A stretch of 64,000 nucleotides of DNA from Hemibagrus wyckioides (GCF_019097595.1 NC_080717.1:10370836-10434835); one strand, 5' to 3'. Positions 11,351-24,071 are shown, numbered from the stretch's first letter. Numbers and translations are program-made. Notes: generated by a model from the letters alone, not told the origin.

Positions 11351-13929
11351 CAGACTGCGGCTTGGCTACTCAGAGGAGAATAGACTATTTGAAAATGCCC
11401 TCCTTAAATATTCCCTTAAGGTCTTGCTCTGCTAAGGTTCTCTGCTCCCTTCGGCTCAGGCTCTGGGGAGTCTGTTGTGATATGCAGAAGTTCACGTGCT
11501 GGAGTGAAGCCTGCTGCTTTCTGTGCATGCCAAAGTGGGGATGTTGCCAAGACATACATGTGTATGTTCGAGTTATCAAGGCCTACTTATGACCGAGTGC
11601 TGCCTCCAGATTAGTCATTACAGCATACTTAATGAAAAATGATATCTCTCTTAAGCATTTCGCTATGCGGCATGCACTGGCTACAACACTGCAGTCGAGC
11701 TTGAATACTTAAATAAAACCAGGGCAGGTATGTAAAAATGACTCATTTACAGATTTAAAGGATTCAAATTCACAAAGTCATTCTTAATCATGAGGGCTAT
11801 ATTCAGAGGTAGTGACTAAAGTCTAACAGTTATGCAAGAAATTTTGCACATATTTCTACTTCGTCTATGAATCTGCTTAAGTAAATTTTCTGTGCTCTCC
11901 GTTCACATTATGCAAATCATCTGGGTATAGTTCCGAGGTTGCCAGGTTTTTCAGAGTAGAGGCGTCAAAGGCAATAACGTCTAGACCGCCGCTTTTTCCA
12001 TGCAAGAAAAACACACACAAAACGAGGAAATGCAGAAAATAAAGAAGGAAATCATTTGTTTTCTTTCTTTGCTTTCAATGTAACATAAAGGCAAGAAATA
12101 AAATAAAGAAAAAAGGCTAATAGGATGATAGATAAATGAGAAAGGAAAAGAAACATTAAAATAAAATATAGTAGGCTATATTAATTCCGTGATTAAAAGA
12201 AACACCAAATCCTCCTTAACTAAGTACATCTTTTACCCATATAATTGTTGTATTTATCTGTATACTGAATTATACTTATAGACTGACTATGAAACTGCAT
12301 TTCTGTCACTTTCACTATTCTTAGCACCATTCCTGAAAACTTTGGGAATCTAAAGAATATAAATGCAATGTATATTATCATACCTAAGTCATACCGAGAC
12401 AGACTAGGTCTACACAGGGCTCTAGCTGTTCCTGTTGGGCTCGTGAAGGACATCATTTGATTGAGGATCACACTTTTTTAATGAGAAATGTTTCACTTAA
12501 TGTGATAAACATGGGCTTATGTCTTGCCATTTTCTAATGGCTGCCACCTCTTACTTGTTTAGGTTGCTTTCTATTCAGCTCCAGGAACATGCTCGAGCTC
12601 TGCGCTGCTGATTGGGGATTAGGTGCTCATAGGAGACTTTGTCAACAGCTGTCTGGAAATCCAATTACAGAATTTCATAAGCCGTACATGTATCAAAGCC
12701 TTTCATAAACCTCAGCGGGGAAAAGAGGTACGGATGTCCTTCAGATGTGTTCTTCTGCTGAGTGTATGAAGGAATGTCAGCGGTATTCGCATGCTCACAC
12801 TGCCTCAACTGGATGAAGGGCTTCACCCCAAGAGCATGCCTCGAATTCAGGATAGTCCATCTTTATTCAGGACACGAAAAGGTTTTGACATTGGCTGTGC
12901 CTCGGATACTAGCATTTCCTTTCGTCTCAAATTTAAAATTAAAATTTTATTTGTCAGACGCTAAACCATACACACTACAACACGCACTGAAACGTTAATA
13001 TTAGAGTCAGTTAAACCAGCTGCAGCCACCAAGAACACATTGTTTGTGACATACTGAGTAACAAAATCCAGTAGCTAGACAAGGGAGTGTTGCATAACTC
13101 TTGTAGCCAAGAATTCCTTATGTTTTAGATAACTGATCCACCCACTAACTACTTCTCCTAATCACTCAACAGCTAACAACCTGGAAGGACTAATACATGC
13201 CTCCTCAGACACAGGAAGCCAGCCATTACATCCTTTCAAACTGCTGTGACTTCTTACAATACAGCTAATTCGTGATTGGTTAGAGTTTGTCTGAAGGGAA
13301 AAGATGCTTGCTATGCTTTCCACCTGGACTGCTATGCAGTCTTTGGGATTCAGATCTCCAGATGATAGGGAAAAACTTATTATTAAATCTCTTAAGAGTC
13401 TGTGACTTTTCCTAAGAAAGATAAAGAAATTCTAATAAAGTCTAAAGTTTTTATCACTCCAACTTTTTGCAAATCTGCTTCAATAATATGAAATAGATTT
13501 AGTGAAAGAAGTTGAACCTGGGCTAAAGCTATGCAAGAGACCTGCAAGAGGCAAATTATAATCTTGGATGGTCTGATTGATAGTCTAGACTCTTCTGACA
13601 CACTTCAGCTAGATTGTAATCAAAAACAAACAGCTAAGGTGATGTTAGATAGGCCCTGCTAGCGCCAGTTTCACATTTCACTGCTTCACTGCTGGTGAAC
13701 TGACCTGCAAATTCATATCATGTGAAGACTTGTGACCAACAGAAGTTCTGCACTTCACTGCGTGAACTCTTCAGCAAGGAGCTGAAGCTAAAATGGAGGA
13801 AGCGATGATTTTATACAACACAGCTTAAAAGGAAAAAGAAATGAACATCAGCAGAGAAGCTACTTGGTTGTCGCTTTTAGAGTTTATAGTAGTATTTACT
13901 TTAGATAGATAGATTTAGATAGATAGATT

Positions 13930-13932
<3 letters not shown>

Positions 13933-14003
<71 letters not shown>
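13933..14003. repeat. (TA)n microsatellite
   Basis: About 35 TA units, preceded by a short (TAGA)n run at 13902-13927. Confidence 0.97.
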
Positions 14004-14005
<2 letters not shown>

Positions 14006-14984
14006 TGTTCAGTAAGTTAGCTGGCTAGCTTGTTGCTAACAAGGATGTAAAAAACAATGCTTTGGTGTGTGATGTTAAATCCGTGTGCTGAAGAAAAGTC
14101 ACTGCTGCAGATTTTGACTGTAAAATATTGTAAATACGCGTTCCAGTATGAATGCAGTAAATATTAATTACAGTAACTGACTGGTCGCACTGCTGTTTAT
14201 TATTAGAGTAAAATAGCCACTCCAGTTAAATCACTGTAGTACATCCACACCATAATGCATCTCGAAATACACAGTACACTGCAATATTCGAGCATCAGTT
14301 CCCAAGCCTCTTGCCTTTTCCACGTTCCACCAACACATTATCATTGAAATCTTTCTCTCTGTACGGATACAGCACTTTCTTTCCTCTCTGGCAGGGTGAA
14401 GACAGCAGTTAATTGCTTGCCTTTTCCTTTTCTTGTCACAGTGTAAAAACTGCGACACTACCTGTCCTGTTCTGTATCAATTAACTCCGAGCACATTTGC
14501 CTACTGTACCAACCTGAAAGCAGTTTTATCTTCCATTTCCCTGTGAAAAAGCTTTATTCTGCAGAGGCATTTGAATTCAAAATTTATCACCGGTGCTGTT
14601 CCTTAGACCGTGACTGAGTCTTGAGGTAGTAATTGTTTCAGTAATCATGGCAACCATCTATCAGATAGACTTCTTTTAAATAGAAATGCCTCTCTGCTTT
14701 TCTTCCTCCATTATCTTTCCCTTTTTAAGTTTATTCAGGTGGTTTATTTAGTGAAAGTCAGCATATTTACATTCCCCAGTGAAATTAGTAGCTCTGAGTA
14801 CATAAAGGATCTGCTTTAACGCCTAACTCAGCCTACTGTATGCCGAAAATTATTATTGCAGCTATTCTTGGTATTGTTTGTGTTGGTTTCAACAGCAAGC
14901 TGCAAAATTGTTATTGTTATTGCAAGTGTTTATTCTTTTTCAAATTGGCATCCCATAATTGTCTGCCATAGTGCTTCCCAGTTT

Positions 14985-15180
14985 AATCCTGATCTCAGGT
15001 TCTGGTGTGTGTAGCGTTTCACACGTTTCCCCCATCTGGAGTCTCGGGTTTCTTCTCACCTCTCAAAAATAGGGTTGGATTGATGACTTTAAAGTGTAAA
15101 TAAGTGTGTGAATTTGTGTGCATAGTACCCAGAATGCACTGGAATGGTGTATTGCTGTATTGCTGCAGTGTTGCTGAGTT
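14985..15180 (+). mobile_element. SINE/LINE 3'-region fragment
   Basis: CCTGATCTCAGGTTCTGGTGTG, GTTTCACACGTTTCCCCCATCTGGAG, GGGTTTCTTC, TAGGGTTGGATTGATGAC, TAAGTGTGTGAATTTGTGTG and ATAGTACCCAGAATGCACTGG occur in the order of a common fish retroposon ('tggagtttcgcatgttctcc... ggtgccctgcgatggactgg'). Strongly diverged; family assigned from memory. Confidence 0.55.
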
Positions 15181-15975
15181 ATGGATTCACACCTTCTGTG
15201 AACCCTTGGCTGACAAAGAACGAATGATTCCTATGTGTTAAAGTCTTAGCTTAGACAAAGCAATAAGACACATGTCATATCGTACCCATGTGCCTTCCCC
15301 TTGTTCGAAACCTAAACGAGAATCCTAACTCACCAATTGACTAACTGCTTAGAAAATGACAGAATCTCTGTCATACTTTTCTCACTTGGAATGCAAAGCA
15401 CACATGACATAACTTACAGCACAACACAAATCATAGCCGGAGGACAAACCTTTGAACTGTGCTTTAGCCAGACACTTGATAGCTACTCAACAGGCAGGAT
15501 TAGCCTCGCATTCTGATAAGAACTGAAAGTTCTGCTTGACGCTGTTTACTGCCTGTAGGCCACATGATCATGTCAGTAGTAAAAGCATTATGAGTTCTGG
15601 CAGTAGTCACCTTTTAGTACTTATAAGTGCCAGTGTAATGTGAAGTCTGCCGTTGTCCCTGGTCCTACAAAGTGTTTCCACAGTTTATCATTTCAGCTCC
15701 TGTTGTTCACCCACACACACTTCAGCAAACACAATGTGCTTATTTTAGCTTCTTAAACTACCCCAGACATAGGCTATAGATTGAGAGGGTATGCTGCCAA
15801 TGCAGACAGGTACAGCATGTCTCTAAGAAGATTGAGTGAGAGGCTGTGCAAAATCTGACAGCTGGTTCATTGGTTCACTGACTGCTTTGAGTGCCGGCGT
15901 CATGGAGGTGGCATGTCCTTCTGGCAGAGGCTAGGGTGGGGGGTCAGAGAGGAGATCTGCACAGGAGCTGGGAGA

Positions 15976-15978
15976 TGT

Positions 15979-16020
<42 letters not shown>
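15976..16020. repeat. (GT)n microsatellite
   Basis: About 22 GT units with one TATG interruption near the start. Confidence 0.95.
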
Positions 16021-16021
<1 letters not shown>

Positions 16022-16274
16022 TGCTTGCGAGTTTATCTGTGAAAAGCTGGACTTGTGTAGTGAGTCAGAGAGTGAGACATGAATTTTAGCCCAGCAAGAT
16101 GGAATTCAATGAACTCCTCAGTGCTATCCATTACACAAAGATTTCAAAAAGAGACTAGTGGATTAGTAATGGGCAATGCTCTAAAAGCTTGGACGGCACT
16201 GGGCAAGCCATGTATTTGGCATATGGTTCAAAGACAAAAAAGGATTTGCAGTGTAATACAGCAGAACATCAGTT

Positions 16275-16625
16275 TTCCACTCTTCTTCCCAATTTGGTCA
16301 TCTGCCAATTCCCACTATCGTATGACAGTTTTACTATCCGGGCCGTGTGAAGGCTAACACGTGCTCCCACTGAGATACGCGAAGCCAACCGACCGCATTG
16401 TTTCAAACTGCTGCTCACAGCGCAGCATGACACACTTGGAACAAAGCGCTGTTTACCCTCTTCCACATACACGAGCTCAAAGGCACCCAAGATTGGATAC
16501 CGTGTTACTGTGATTGACAGAAAGAGATTGGTGTTGTTACTCCCACATGAATGACACAGCCGATTTTCTACCATTGGCCCCCCCATTGGTTGTGACAGAG
16601 TCAGGAATTGAGCACTCATATATAC
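16275..16625 (-). mobile_element. tRNA-derived SINE, copy 1 of 3
   Basis: Shares an ordered series of words with copies at 48235 and 61535: CCAATTTGGTCATCTGCCAATTCC, AAGGCTAACACGTGCT, GAAGCCAACCGACCGCAT, TTTCAAACTGCTGCTCAC, AAAGCGCTGTTTACCCTCTTCCACATACA and GAGCTCA. In this family the far end carries a B-box-like sequence on the minus strand (clearest in copy 2), so the element reads on the minus strand. The 116-codon minus-strand frame here is repeat sequence, not a protein gene. Confidence 0.7.
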
Positions 16626-16631
16626 TTATAT

Positions 16632-17185
16632 AGGTAACACTTTACAGTAACAGTACATGAATAAACACTAATACCTGAAGTAATACTTACTTGAATATCA
16701 CAAACTGATAAAGAGCAAACCTTAACTACTACATGAGTTTTATGAACTCATGCATGAATAACAACCATGTTACATGTTAGTAATCAAGTACATGTTAGTA
16801 GTTGGTTTTAAATGCTTTTAAAAGGTTTTAAAGGCCCGAGCCACCCAGAGCACATACTAGTACTGTACTGTACTGTACTAAGTATGTACTGTTCAAAACA
16901 TGTTGAGATGAAGCTGGTGTTAGTGTTTATTATTAGTGCGTCCTACAATCTAGCACTCTCCAGTAATGTTTGTGTACTGCATATGTCAATTTATATCAAC
17001 AGTTAGAATTAGTTCGCATTTTAATTCATATTCTTTCTTACAGATCATGTATACATCATGTTCATTCACACACTAACCAACAAACATCTGCTAACATGTA
17101 CTTGTGGTTGTTATTCATGCATGAATTTATAAAACACATCATGGTTAACGTCAGGTTAAGGTTAGCTCTTCTTGATTAATACATA
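16632..17185. mobile_element. Foldback (long inverted repeat) DNA element
   Basis: The left arm (about 16632-16800) contains AACCTTAACTACTACATGAG, TTTTATGAACTCATGCATGAAT, AACAACCATGTTACATGTTAG. The right arm (about 17085-17185) holds the reverse complement with changes: GCTAACATGTACTTGTGGTTG, TTATTCATGCATGAATTTATAAAA, GTTAAGGTTAGCTC. The left end begins GGTAACACTTTACAGTAA, a terminus seen in fish non-autonomous DNA transposons. The right terminus is truncated or diverged. The roughly 290-bp interior is not recognised. Confidence 0.65.
16858..16879. repeat. (GTACT)n short tandem repeat
   Basis: Four units of TACTG/GTACT inside the foldback element. Confidence 0.8.
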
Positions 17186-17224
17186 TAGCTACTTAAAACA
17201 ACACAGAACCAGGACGATAAAGTA

Positions 17225-17720
17225 AGTTAGTCCAGTCACATAAAATGCATAGTGTGCAACCTAGTCCAAGACAAAAGACACTGCAAGACAGGAAACAGTG
17301 CACACAGACAGTACAATACGCTACAGGACAGATACATAAAATAGCACCAACCAGTATACAGTCTGTATGGACAGAAAAGGATTCTTGAAAACATGTACAG
17401 CCTATGACAGCAGCAGTCAGTGGCAGCATTTACAATGTGATGTGCAAAAAGCATTAAAGAGTAACATGCAAAGAACCTAAACAGTGTGTGTGTGTGTGTG
17501 TGTCAGTTTAGTACAGTTTAGTTCAGGGTATTGAGAAGTCTGATGGCTTAAGAAAAGAAAATGTTCCACAGTTTGGTTGTGAGGGCCCGAATGCTTCGGT
17601 ACCCTTTTCCAGAAGGCAAGAGGATGAAGAGTGTGTGTGAGGGATGTGTGGGGTCATCCACAATGCTGTTGGTTTTGTGGATGCAGCATGTATTATAGAC
17701 ATTCTTATAATCATCCAAGT
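17225..17720 (+). mobile_element. LINE 3'-region fragment
   Basis: TATTGAGAAGTCTGATGGCTTAAG, ATGTTCCACAGTTTGGTTGTGAGGGC, CCGAATGCTTCGGTACC, TTTTCCAGAAGGCAAGAGGATG, GTGTGTGAGGGATGTGTGGGGTC, CACAATGCTGTTGG and TTGTGGATGCAGC form a series that I know from LINE 3' sequences spread widely in fish. A (GT)n run at 17483-17503 lies inside. Minus-strand frames across it carry no conserved domain. Confidence 0.65.
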
Positions 17721-19184
17721 AATATAGCTAAAAGCTTTTCAAATCTATTATGCTGGATGACTTGACATTTCACTCGAACGTTATTGAATAAAAGCAATAA
17801 AACACTCAGTATAAATATTTGTTAAATTACATTTCTAGGTTTCATTTTTATTGTTATTGTTATTATTTTGACCTATACAGAATATGTGTCTCCACCCAGA
17901 GCCCCTCAGTGTCATATAATGAGTTTAGTTCAACCCACTGTGTAAAAGAAAGTCTATCAGATAAGTTTCTCCAGAATGTTCTCTGAACATGACTTGGATG
18001 ACTTTCAAAGGGTCATATCCACTGCACTGAATGGGGAATTGTCAGATTCGTCGCTGACATTTAGAGTAAATGGTTTGAAGCATTTTACATCTTTACATGA
18101 GGAGAGCAAACGTCATAGTCTAGCCAGCTGCTCTCTTTCTCTCCAGAAGCACCTATGACATTGTTTCAGTGCTCCAGAGGAAAAATATATATATATATAT
18201 TATTAGTACTGGAATTCAAGAGCGACAGGACATATGAGATAAACTGAGAGACATGAAGAAGGAGGGCAAGAAAGGAAGATAAGAGACAGGGAAAGCCAGG
18301 TAATCAGCCCTGACATTTCCAGCTGCGTGCTCCCTTTGTGGCAGCCCATGTATGATTGTGCAGGCGAGAGACACCTGCAGTGTATGGACCTGTGATTACG
18401 TTCTATCAGGCTGAAAGTCTGTCGATGAGACATGGCTACAGCTAATGGCTTATCATTTCAACACCATTTGGTTATGCCTTGACTGTAGCTAGTATGAAGT
18501 GAAAGGCATCACAAAAGGTAATGAAAGTATCAGATCCACTCATTGTTTTTCTTTTTGAAGGATACGATTTCTGGATGTTTGATGAGTAACATTATCAGTA
18601 TTAATTATAATTGATTCACACATGATAAGCGATCACTATAGACAGAAACAGGGATGGGTGAATCTTCATGATGTATGCACCGTTCTGACGAACAGATAAG
18701 TGCACATGGCCGTGCTTGATCATTAGCAGATTCCAAACCCATGACGTGAACTGTATGAAGGCTAGATCTACTATTATATAAAACCCATGGAAGCATCATT
18801 TCTCAGCAAGCTCTTTAAACATCTTTGACTTTTTCTTCTTCTGCATAAAATACTCAGGCAATACTTGGCTTCATTTTCGGATTGGCAAGAGATGATATAC
18901 AAGAGTGCTTCCAGGAGTGTCTTTATACTGAAGAACACACAAATCCTTTTTTCCCCACAGGAGATATACAATTACCCAGGGTTATTTCTACTGGTCATTT
19001 TTAAACGCTAAAATACACTGTAATCTTTCCACCCACTTAAAATTCCATAGTCTGTAAAAAAAAAATGGCTGAAGTAACAGAATTGGAAGAGGCGAAAATA
19101 ATAATTACCTTTCCCCACCTCCACATGTAAAACACCTCCACAGGTAGTCCACTCCAAAAGATATTTTGAGAACAAGCTTTCCTT

Positions 19185-19375
19185 CTCACATTGCGCCTCA
19201 GTCTTTTATGAAAGACTGTAAGGCAAAAAAAAATCTGCCGGATTGTCAGGAAAACAAAAAAGAAACTCTTCATACTCACATGCGACATGTATATTACCAG
19301 GAACATGCACATAACAGCTGATTTGCATTCGGTGACACCCACAAAACTCCATAAAAGGCTTATTTCCAACTGCTG
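19185..19375. repeat. Fragment related to 20718-20960
   Basis: CTCACATGCGACATGTATAT and the 'GCATTCGGTGACACCCAC' to 'CCATAAAAG' stretch parallel 20825-20910. A minus-strand frame of 115 codons crossing this area has no recognisable domain. Confidence 0.4.
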
Positions 19376-20449
19376 AAATGACAAGTAGAAGGAAAAACAA
19401 ATCTGCTTCCCAAATTACATACTACACACTGTGCACTTGCACTCTGCACTATATCCTCTACTGTCTAATGCATGGAATTTAGGAGTCTAGTATCATCTCT
19501 ATGATAATAGAACACTTGTTTTGTACTAACAGGAAGTATTAGCTGTTTCCCAGTTGATGGCAAATGACATCAAAAGCATACGATGTGATACTAGCAAATG
19601 TGTAACACAATGTGATCAAATTTCAAAGGTATTTGTAAGATGTCTTGTCCACAGGAGTCTCATCAGCCATGTTAAAAAAAAAAAAAAAATTCTCATCTAG
19701 GGTCAGTGCCTGGTAGCTCCGCCCCTTTGCGTCCAATATTCCACACATTCCAAGTGTCCATCATCATACACTTTGTGTTTTCTGTTCTACTTGTGGTGCA
19801 CTTCAGCTTGTTGAAATTTTAACACACTACTCACACTGATTATATGATGAAATGGAACGGTGGAACAGCTTTGGGATGCTTTTATAAACTTTCTCAGCGT
19901 TAGAAGTCATCTATGCCGATACATATTCCACATGAAACAGTGGAGCAGCACCTAAGGGGCCAAAATCTGAAGCTAGCTTACAGAAAAGACTTGAGGTGAA
20001 AAGTTTGACGTGAAAAAGAGAAAGATGTCTATATACTGCTCCCACGTTTGTAGACACCGAGCACATTCACAGAGAAACAACATTATTTAATTATGTTGTT
20101 TTTTTTCTTTCATTCATAGCAAAGTATCTCTGTAACTCTCGGGCAGAAATCCCTCGTGCCCTCCCTGATGCCATGTTAAAAAAGCAAGAAGCGAATGTGG
20201 CATGTGTGACAGGTAGCGAATGGTCCACTGCACAGTAGGGAGTCTACGACCCGTCCTCCTTTTATACAGCAGCATACTTAATTAAATGTCTCATCTTATT
20301 TGTCTTAATTATTTCAAGGATTTGTGTTGGCTTGCTTTCTTTAATTTTTTCATGTAGATTTTTCTTATTTTGTTCTAATTAAAGGCATTAATATAAAACA
20401 ACTGGATTTAATAAAGGTTTCATTACATAGCAAAAAAATCCACAAGATA

Positions 20450-20696
20450 TTTCAACTTGACAGCATCATTTCTATCTGGATATATACATGCTTTCGCAGT
20501 GTACTGTATATGATTTGAACCTGAACAAATGAGATGTGAGAATGTGTAAACACACAATCAGGAGCAGGATACAGGGGTATTTTTTTTTTTTGTAATACAG
20601 GGTTTTTTTCCCCTCTATACCAATTTTCTTGTGCAAATGGCCCAACGAATGATTTACGAATAAATCTGTTCATATCCTGTTTGATAAATGAGGCCC
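20450..20696. mobile_element. DNA transposon fragment with a GGGCCTCATT-type terminus
   Basis: Ends at 20681-20696 with TTGATAAATGAGGCCC, the reverse complement of a terminus common in fish non-autonomous transposons. Its interior words CTTGACAGCATCATTTCTATCTGG and TATATACATGCTTTCGCAGT recur at 23405-23465. The left border is not found. Confidence 0.45.
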
Positions 20697-20717
20697 AGTA
20701 TCAGTATTTATCACAAT

Positions 20718-20960
20718 GGGCCTCATTCATCAATCTTTTAGTGAAGTTGTATGTAAATGTTTTTACTAAAGTTGATTCATGATCCACTAGAGTTTTGCAA
20801 ACAGCTCATTTTCTTCATCCTCGCATGTGTATGTTGATCACGCATAACATTTAAAGTGTATTCCTGACAAACCTCATTTGCATTTAGTGACACCCAAAAC
20901 TCCATAAAAGTTCAAGTACACCGAGGGCTGGAAAGATGAAATGAATAATCAGGATAAAGC
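20718..20960. mobile_element. DNA transposon fragment starting with GGGCCTCATTCATCAA
   Basis: The terminus at 20718-20733 is the reverse complement of 20681-20696 with one mismatch in 16. Within it, CATTTGCATTTAGTGACACCC-AAAACTCCATAAAAG near 20875-20910 parallels GATTTGCATTCGGTGACACCCACAAAACTCCATAAAAG near 19318-19358. This suggests another piece of the same family upstream. Confidence 0.45.
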
Positions 20961-21029
20961 CTGAAAGACAGAAGTGGAAATTATTTTCGACCTACTTCTA
21001 TCAAAACAACCGCTTCTTCCTGATACACC

Positions 21030-21250
21030 AGTTTTCTCCCCAGTCCATGTGTGCTTACTAAACCATGTGTGATAAGCTGATAGTCATCTCTAAACTGTCT
21101 GTAGTGTGTGAGTGTGATTGTGCGCCCTCCCATGGATTCGGAATGTCCCCCACTTCATGCCCTGAGAACTCAGAGTCCTCATGAGGGGAATAAGTGGTAG
21201 GATAAGCGGTACAGAGAATGGATGGATGGATTGGTGGATGGATGATAAAC
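21030..21250 (+). mobile_element. SINE/LINE 3'-end fragment with TGGATGGA tail
   Basis: GCTGATAGTCATCTCTAAACTGTC, TGTAGTGTGTGAGTGTGATTGTGC, CCTGAGAACTCAGAG, TAGGATAAGCGGTACAGAGAATGGATGGATGG occur in the same order as in 35920-36085. The terminal (TGGA)n tail passes into (AAT)n and (AAG)n at 21250-21280. Confidence 0.65.
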
Positions 21251-22585
21251 AATAATAATAATAAGAAGAAGAAGAAGAATTGTAGTGATAAAAAAGATTT
21301 AGATCAAGAATGTAGACACACAGCATTTCTTCCTTTTCTAAGGCTGCATTTCTTTTGTTAAAACTGAATGAAATCGAACGACTAGAGTTTATTCGTCTTA
21401 ATTTGTGGGTTCGTATTGCTTCCCTTCCTATATATTTTTCTATTCTTTAATTAATTCCAGTAATAAAAAATGACTGTATTTCACAAAATTTTCTCAATGG
21501 CACTCTTAGTCCTTGACCTAGTGATCTAGCATGAGGATGTGTTATTGATAGAGACTCCAGAGCTCTTCTATAAATCGTTCTGAATAACATCTGTCTGCTA
21601 TATGATTTAAATGTAATTTTTTTTAAAAAGCAGCTAAACTTCGCTGTGTATTCCAATATAAAAGAGCACTAATCCGTGCCAATTATATAAATTGAAGTCA
21701 ATCACTCCGTCAGTGTGCTTGTGGGTAAATGTAGACCTGCTCGGCGGCAGATACAAACGTTTTTTCAGTATTTACTGGATTTTCATGATACCAAATGACT
21801 CATTTAAACACCTGTACCAACTCTTTATGCATCGATCTATTAATATCTAGTTTGATTAATAAGGATTATTGTCATTAAAACCTGAAAGAGAGATTGGCTG
21901 AAAGGAAATGTGGCATCTTTAAAACAATCCACAGATCATACATCGTGACTAACTGACTATCTTGACAAGATAACAGCTCTTGTCAACATAGAATAAGCAC
22001 ACGTTATTAAAATATGATTTCTTATGTCTGACGAGCCACGGGCTTGGACTTTGTAAAAACCCTGTGACTGTTTATTTCCCTCCAACTGACATTTATATCA
22101 ATCTCCTCTTAATTACATAGAAGAATGACAGGAAGTGCAAAGGAATTGTTTGGCATGGCTCGCCTCTCAACGGTAACAGTAAATATCCGTGTCTAGTCAT
22201 TTTCCTGGATTGCTGTGGTCTGGCTATCAAGCTGTATTCCCAGATACAATCTGAACCGTGAGGCATTGCGGGAAAAAAGACAGAAGTGCTAAACCCTCAA
22301 GAGCATGTAAGCTTAAGGGAGTGTCCAGATGGTCAGAAGGCAGGCGAAGTACAAAAAAGGGTTTTCAATCAGAACAGCAAAGCAGCAGGCAAGCAGAGAC
22401 ATATTTATCGAAGTAGCATGCACTTGTTCAAAGGCTAGTCTAATAAGTCCAGAACAGCTGAAGGGAAGGAGTCAGTCGACAATCCTCCTCATGGGAGAGA
22501 GGCTATGCCAGTGCTGGCCCCAATTATGAGTAAACTGAGGTAAAAGCACTGAGGCACTGTCAGAAACGCCTCAAGGAGTGAGCCG

Positions 22586-22588
<3 letters not shown>

Positions 22589-22618
<30 letters not shown>
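22589..22618. repeat. (CA)n microsatellite
   Basis: About 15 CA units. Confidence 0.95.
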
Positions 22619-22620
<2 letters not shown>

Positions 22621-22814
22621 CACCCGCTGCTCTCAGCCTGTCACTAATGTAGGACTGTTAGCACACACACAAAGCCAAGTGATATATCAGCATGTGTGTG
22701 TACACCTCACACTAGGGATGCAGCAGTCTGTCAAAGGCAAAGCTTCAAAGGTGGAAGGTGTAGTGGACCTGAGCAAGTCATCATCAACACAGCAGAGCTG
22801 CCAGTATGCTCTCA

Positions 22815-22890
22815 AAATTGTAAATTCATCAAGATTCGCTTTAAATAATGAAGACTGGGTGGTTAAGGTCAGAGTCGGTGTTGTGCTCGT
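22815..22890 (+). repeat. Dispersed repeat fragment, pair with 23480-23550
   Basis: AAATTCATCAAGATTCGCTT followed by GTTAAGGTCAGAGTCGGTGTTGTGCTCGTG parallels GGATTCATCAAGATTCACAT followed by GTCAAGGTCAGAGTGGGAGACTTGCTCATC about 660 bp downstream in the same orientation. Confidence 0.5.
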
Positions 22891-23404
22891 GGCTTGGTTT
22901 TTAACTGGGTTTCACAAAAGTTTCATTAACACTTTTTACCAGTACACTGGAGCTCCATTACGCCAGCAGAATAGAAATCAGATATCAGTATAAACAAATC
23001 AATTATTTTACAGCCCTGAGTCTGATAGTTTATTTCAATGTGAAACATGTCTTATGTCTGTTGGATAACCTTACACAGAAATTTAGTGGTTGAAAATAAT
23101 GCCTTAAAATGTTAGATTCTTATGAACAAGCACTTGGGCCATCTCAGAGAGCAGAAATAGGTTTCATATCACCATTTACTTTAAAGATTGAAACATTTCT
23201 GTGGATTTCTTTTTTTTAGGACTTTTCTATGAATTTATTGCCCCTAGTAGGCTATGAATAAACAGAAATACTTACAAAAGGCTGCATATTCTTAAAGTGA
23301 CAAATTCTCACACTCACACTGTGGGTCTCACACTGCGGAGTCTTACAGTATGTGACAGAGAATTTCAATGCTGAACATGTACATTTTTGGCTACTTTTGT
23401 AACA

Positions 23405-23550
23405 TAACATAAAATCAACAACTTGACAGCATAATCTATATCTGTATATAAACACGCAGTAACTCATCAAAATTTATGAGTGGATTCATCAAGATTCACA
23501 TAAGCTCGTGAAAGCTGCATGGTCAAGGTCAGAGTGGGAGACTTGCTCAT
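23405..23550 (+). repeat. Dispersed repeat fragment related to 20450-20520 and 22815-22890
   Basis: CAACTTGACAGCATAATCTATATCTG and TATATAAACACGCAGTAA resemble 20452-20510. The following ATTCATCAAGATTCAC block resembles 22818. This looks like one transposon family broken into pieces over about 3 kb. Confidence 0.45.
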
Positions 23551-23560
23551 CACTTTTCCG

Positions 23561-23580
23561 TTTTTTTTTTTTTTTTTTTT
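23561..23580. repeat. Poly(T) tract
   Basis: A run of about 20 T. Confidence 0.9.
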
Positions 23581-24069
23581 ACATCTAATCTGTCACCTTT
23601 TATCCTTCCTGTTACCTTTGTGTCAGATTGTGTCAGGCCTTGTGTTAGGAAGTATGGATGAATATATTTCTGAAGTTCTGAACAAATTGTTAAACTGCTT
23701 TGGGGTAAATAACTCCAGTGAACCGAAGTAGTCAATAAACCATTAAAAAACTGGAGTGTCAAATTGGATACCATTTTACAGAGATGTGCATAATTGCATT
23801 CGTTTGCTTCAAGTGTTTTGGGAGGATTAGAAACAGTTGATCAGCCAATTTTTGCTATGGGGCAAAAACCCTACTGATGAGCATTTAGTGCCAGAATTAG
23901 TTCCTCCCTCATATCTATGTAATGCATGGACTTACATATAGATGCAGAGTCATTTACATGATTTTTAGAACAATGCCATTTCATTCCTGTGCTCACTTAT
24001 ATTTTATTTTGATTGCTGAAAGAACATGTTTCTTGTAGTAAATGGTTTTGTCCTTGTTTTTATAACTAG

Positions 24070-24071
24070 CT

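Noticed and set aside
16269..16619. Minus-strand frame of 116 codons
   Set aside because: It lies entirely in the SINE that recurs at 48235 and 61535.
19037..19384. Minus-strand frame of 115 codons
   Set aside because: No domain; it overlaps a transposon fragment related to 20718-20960.
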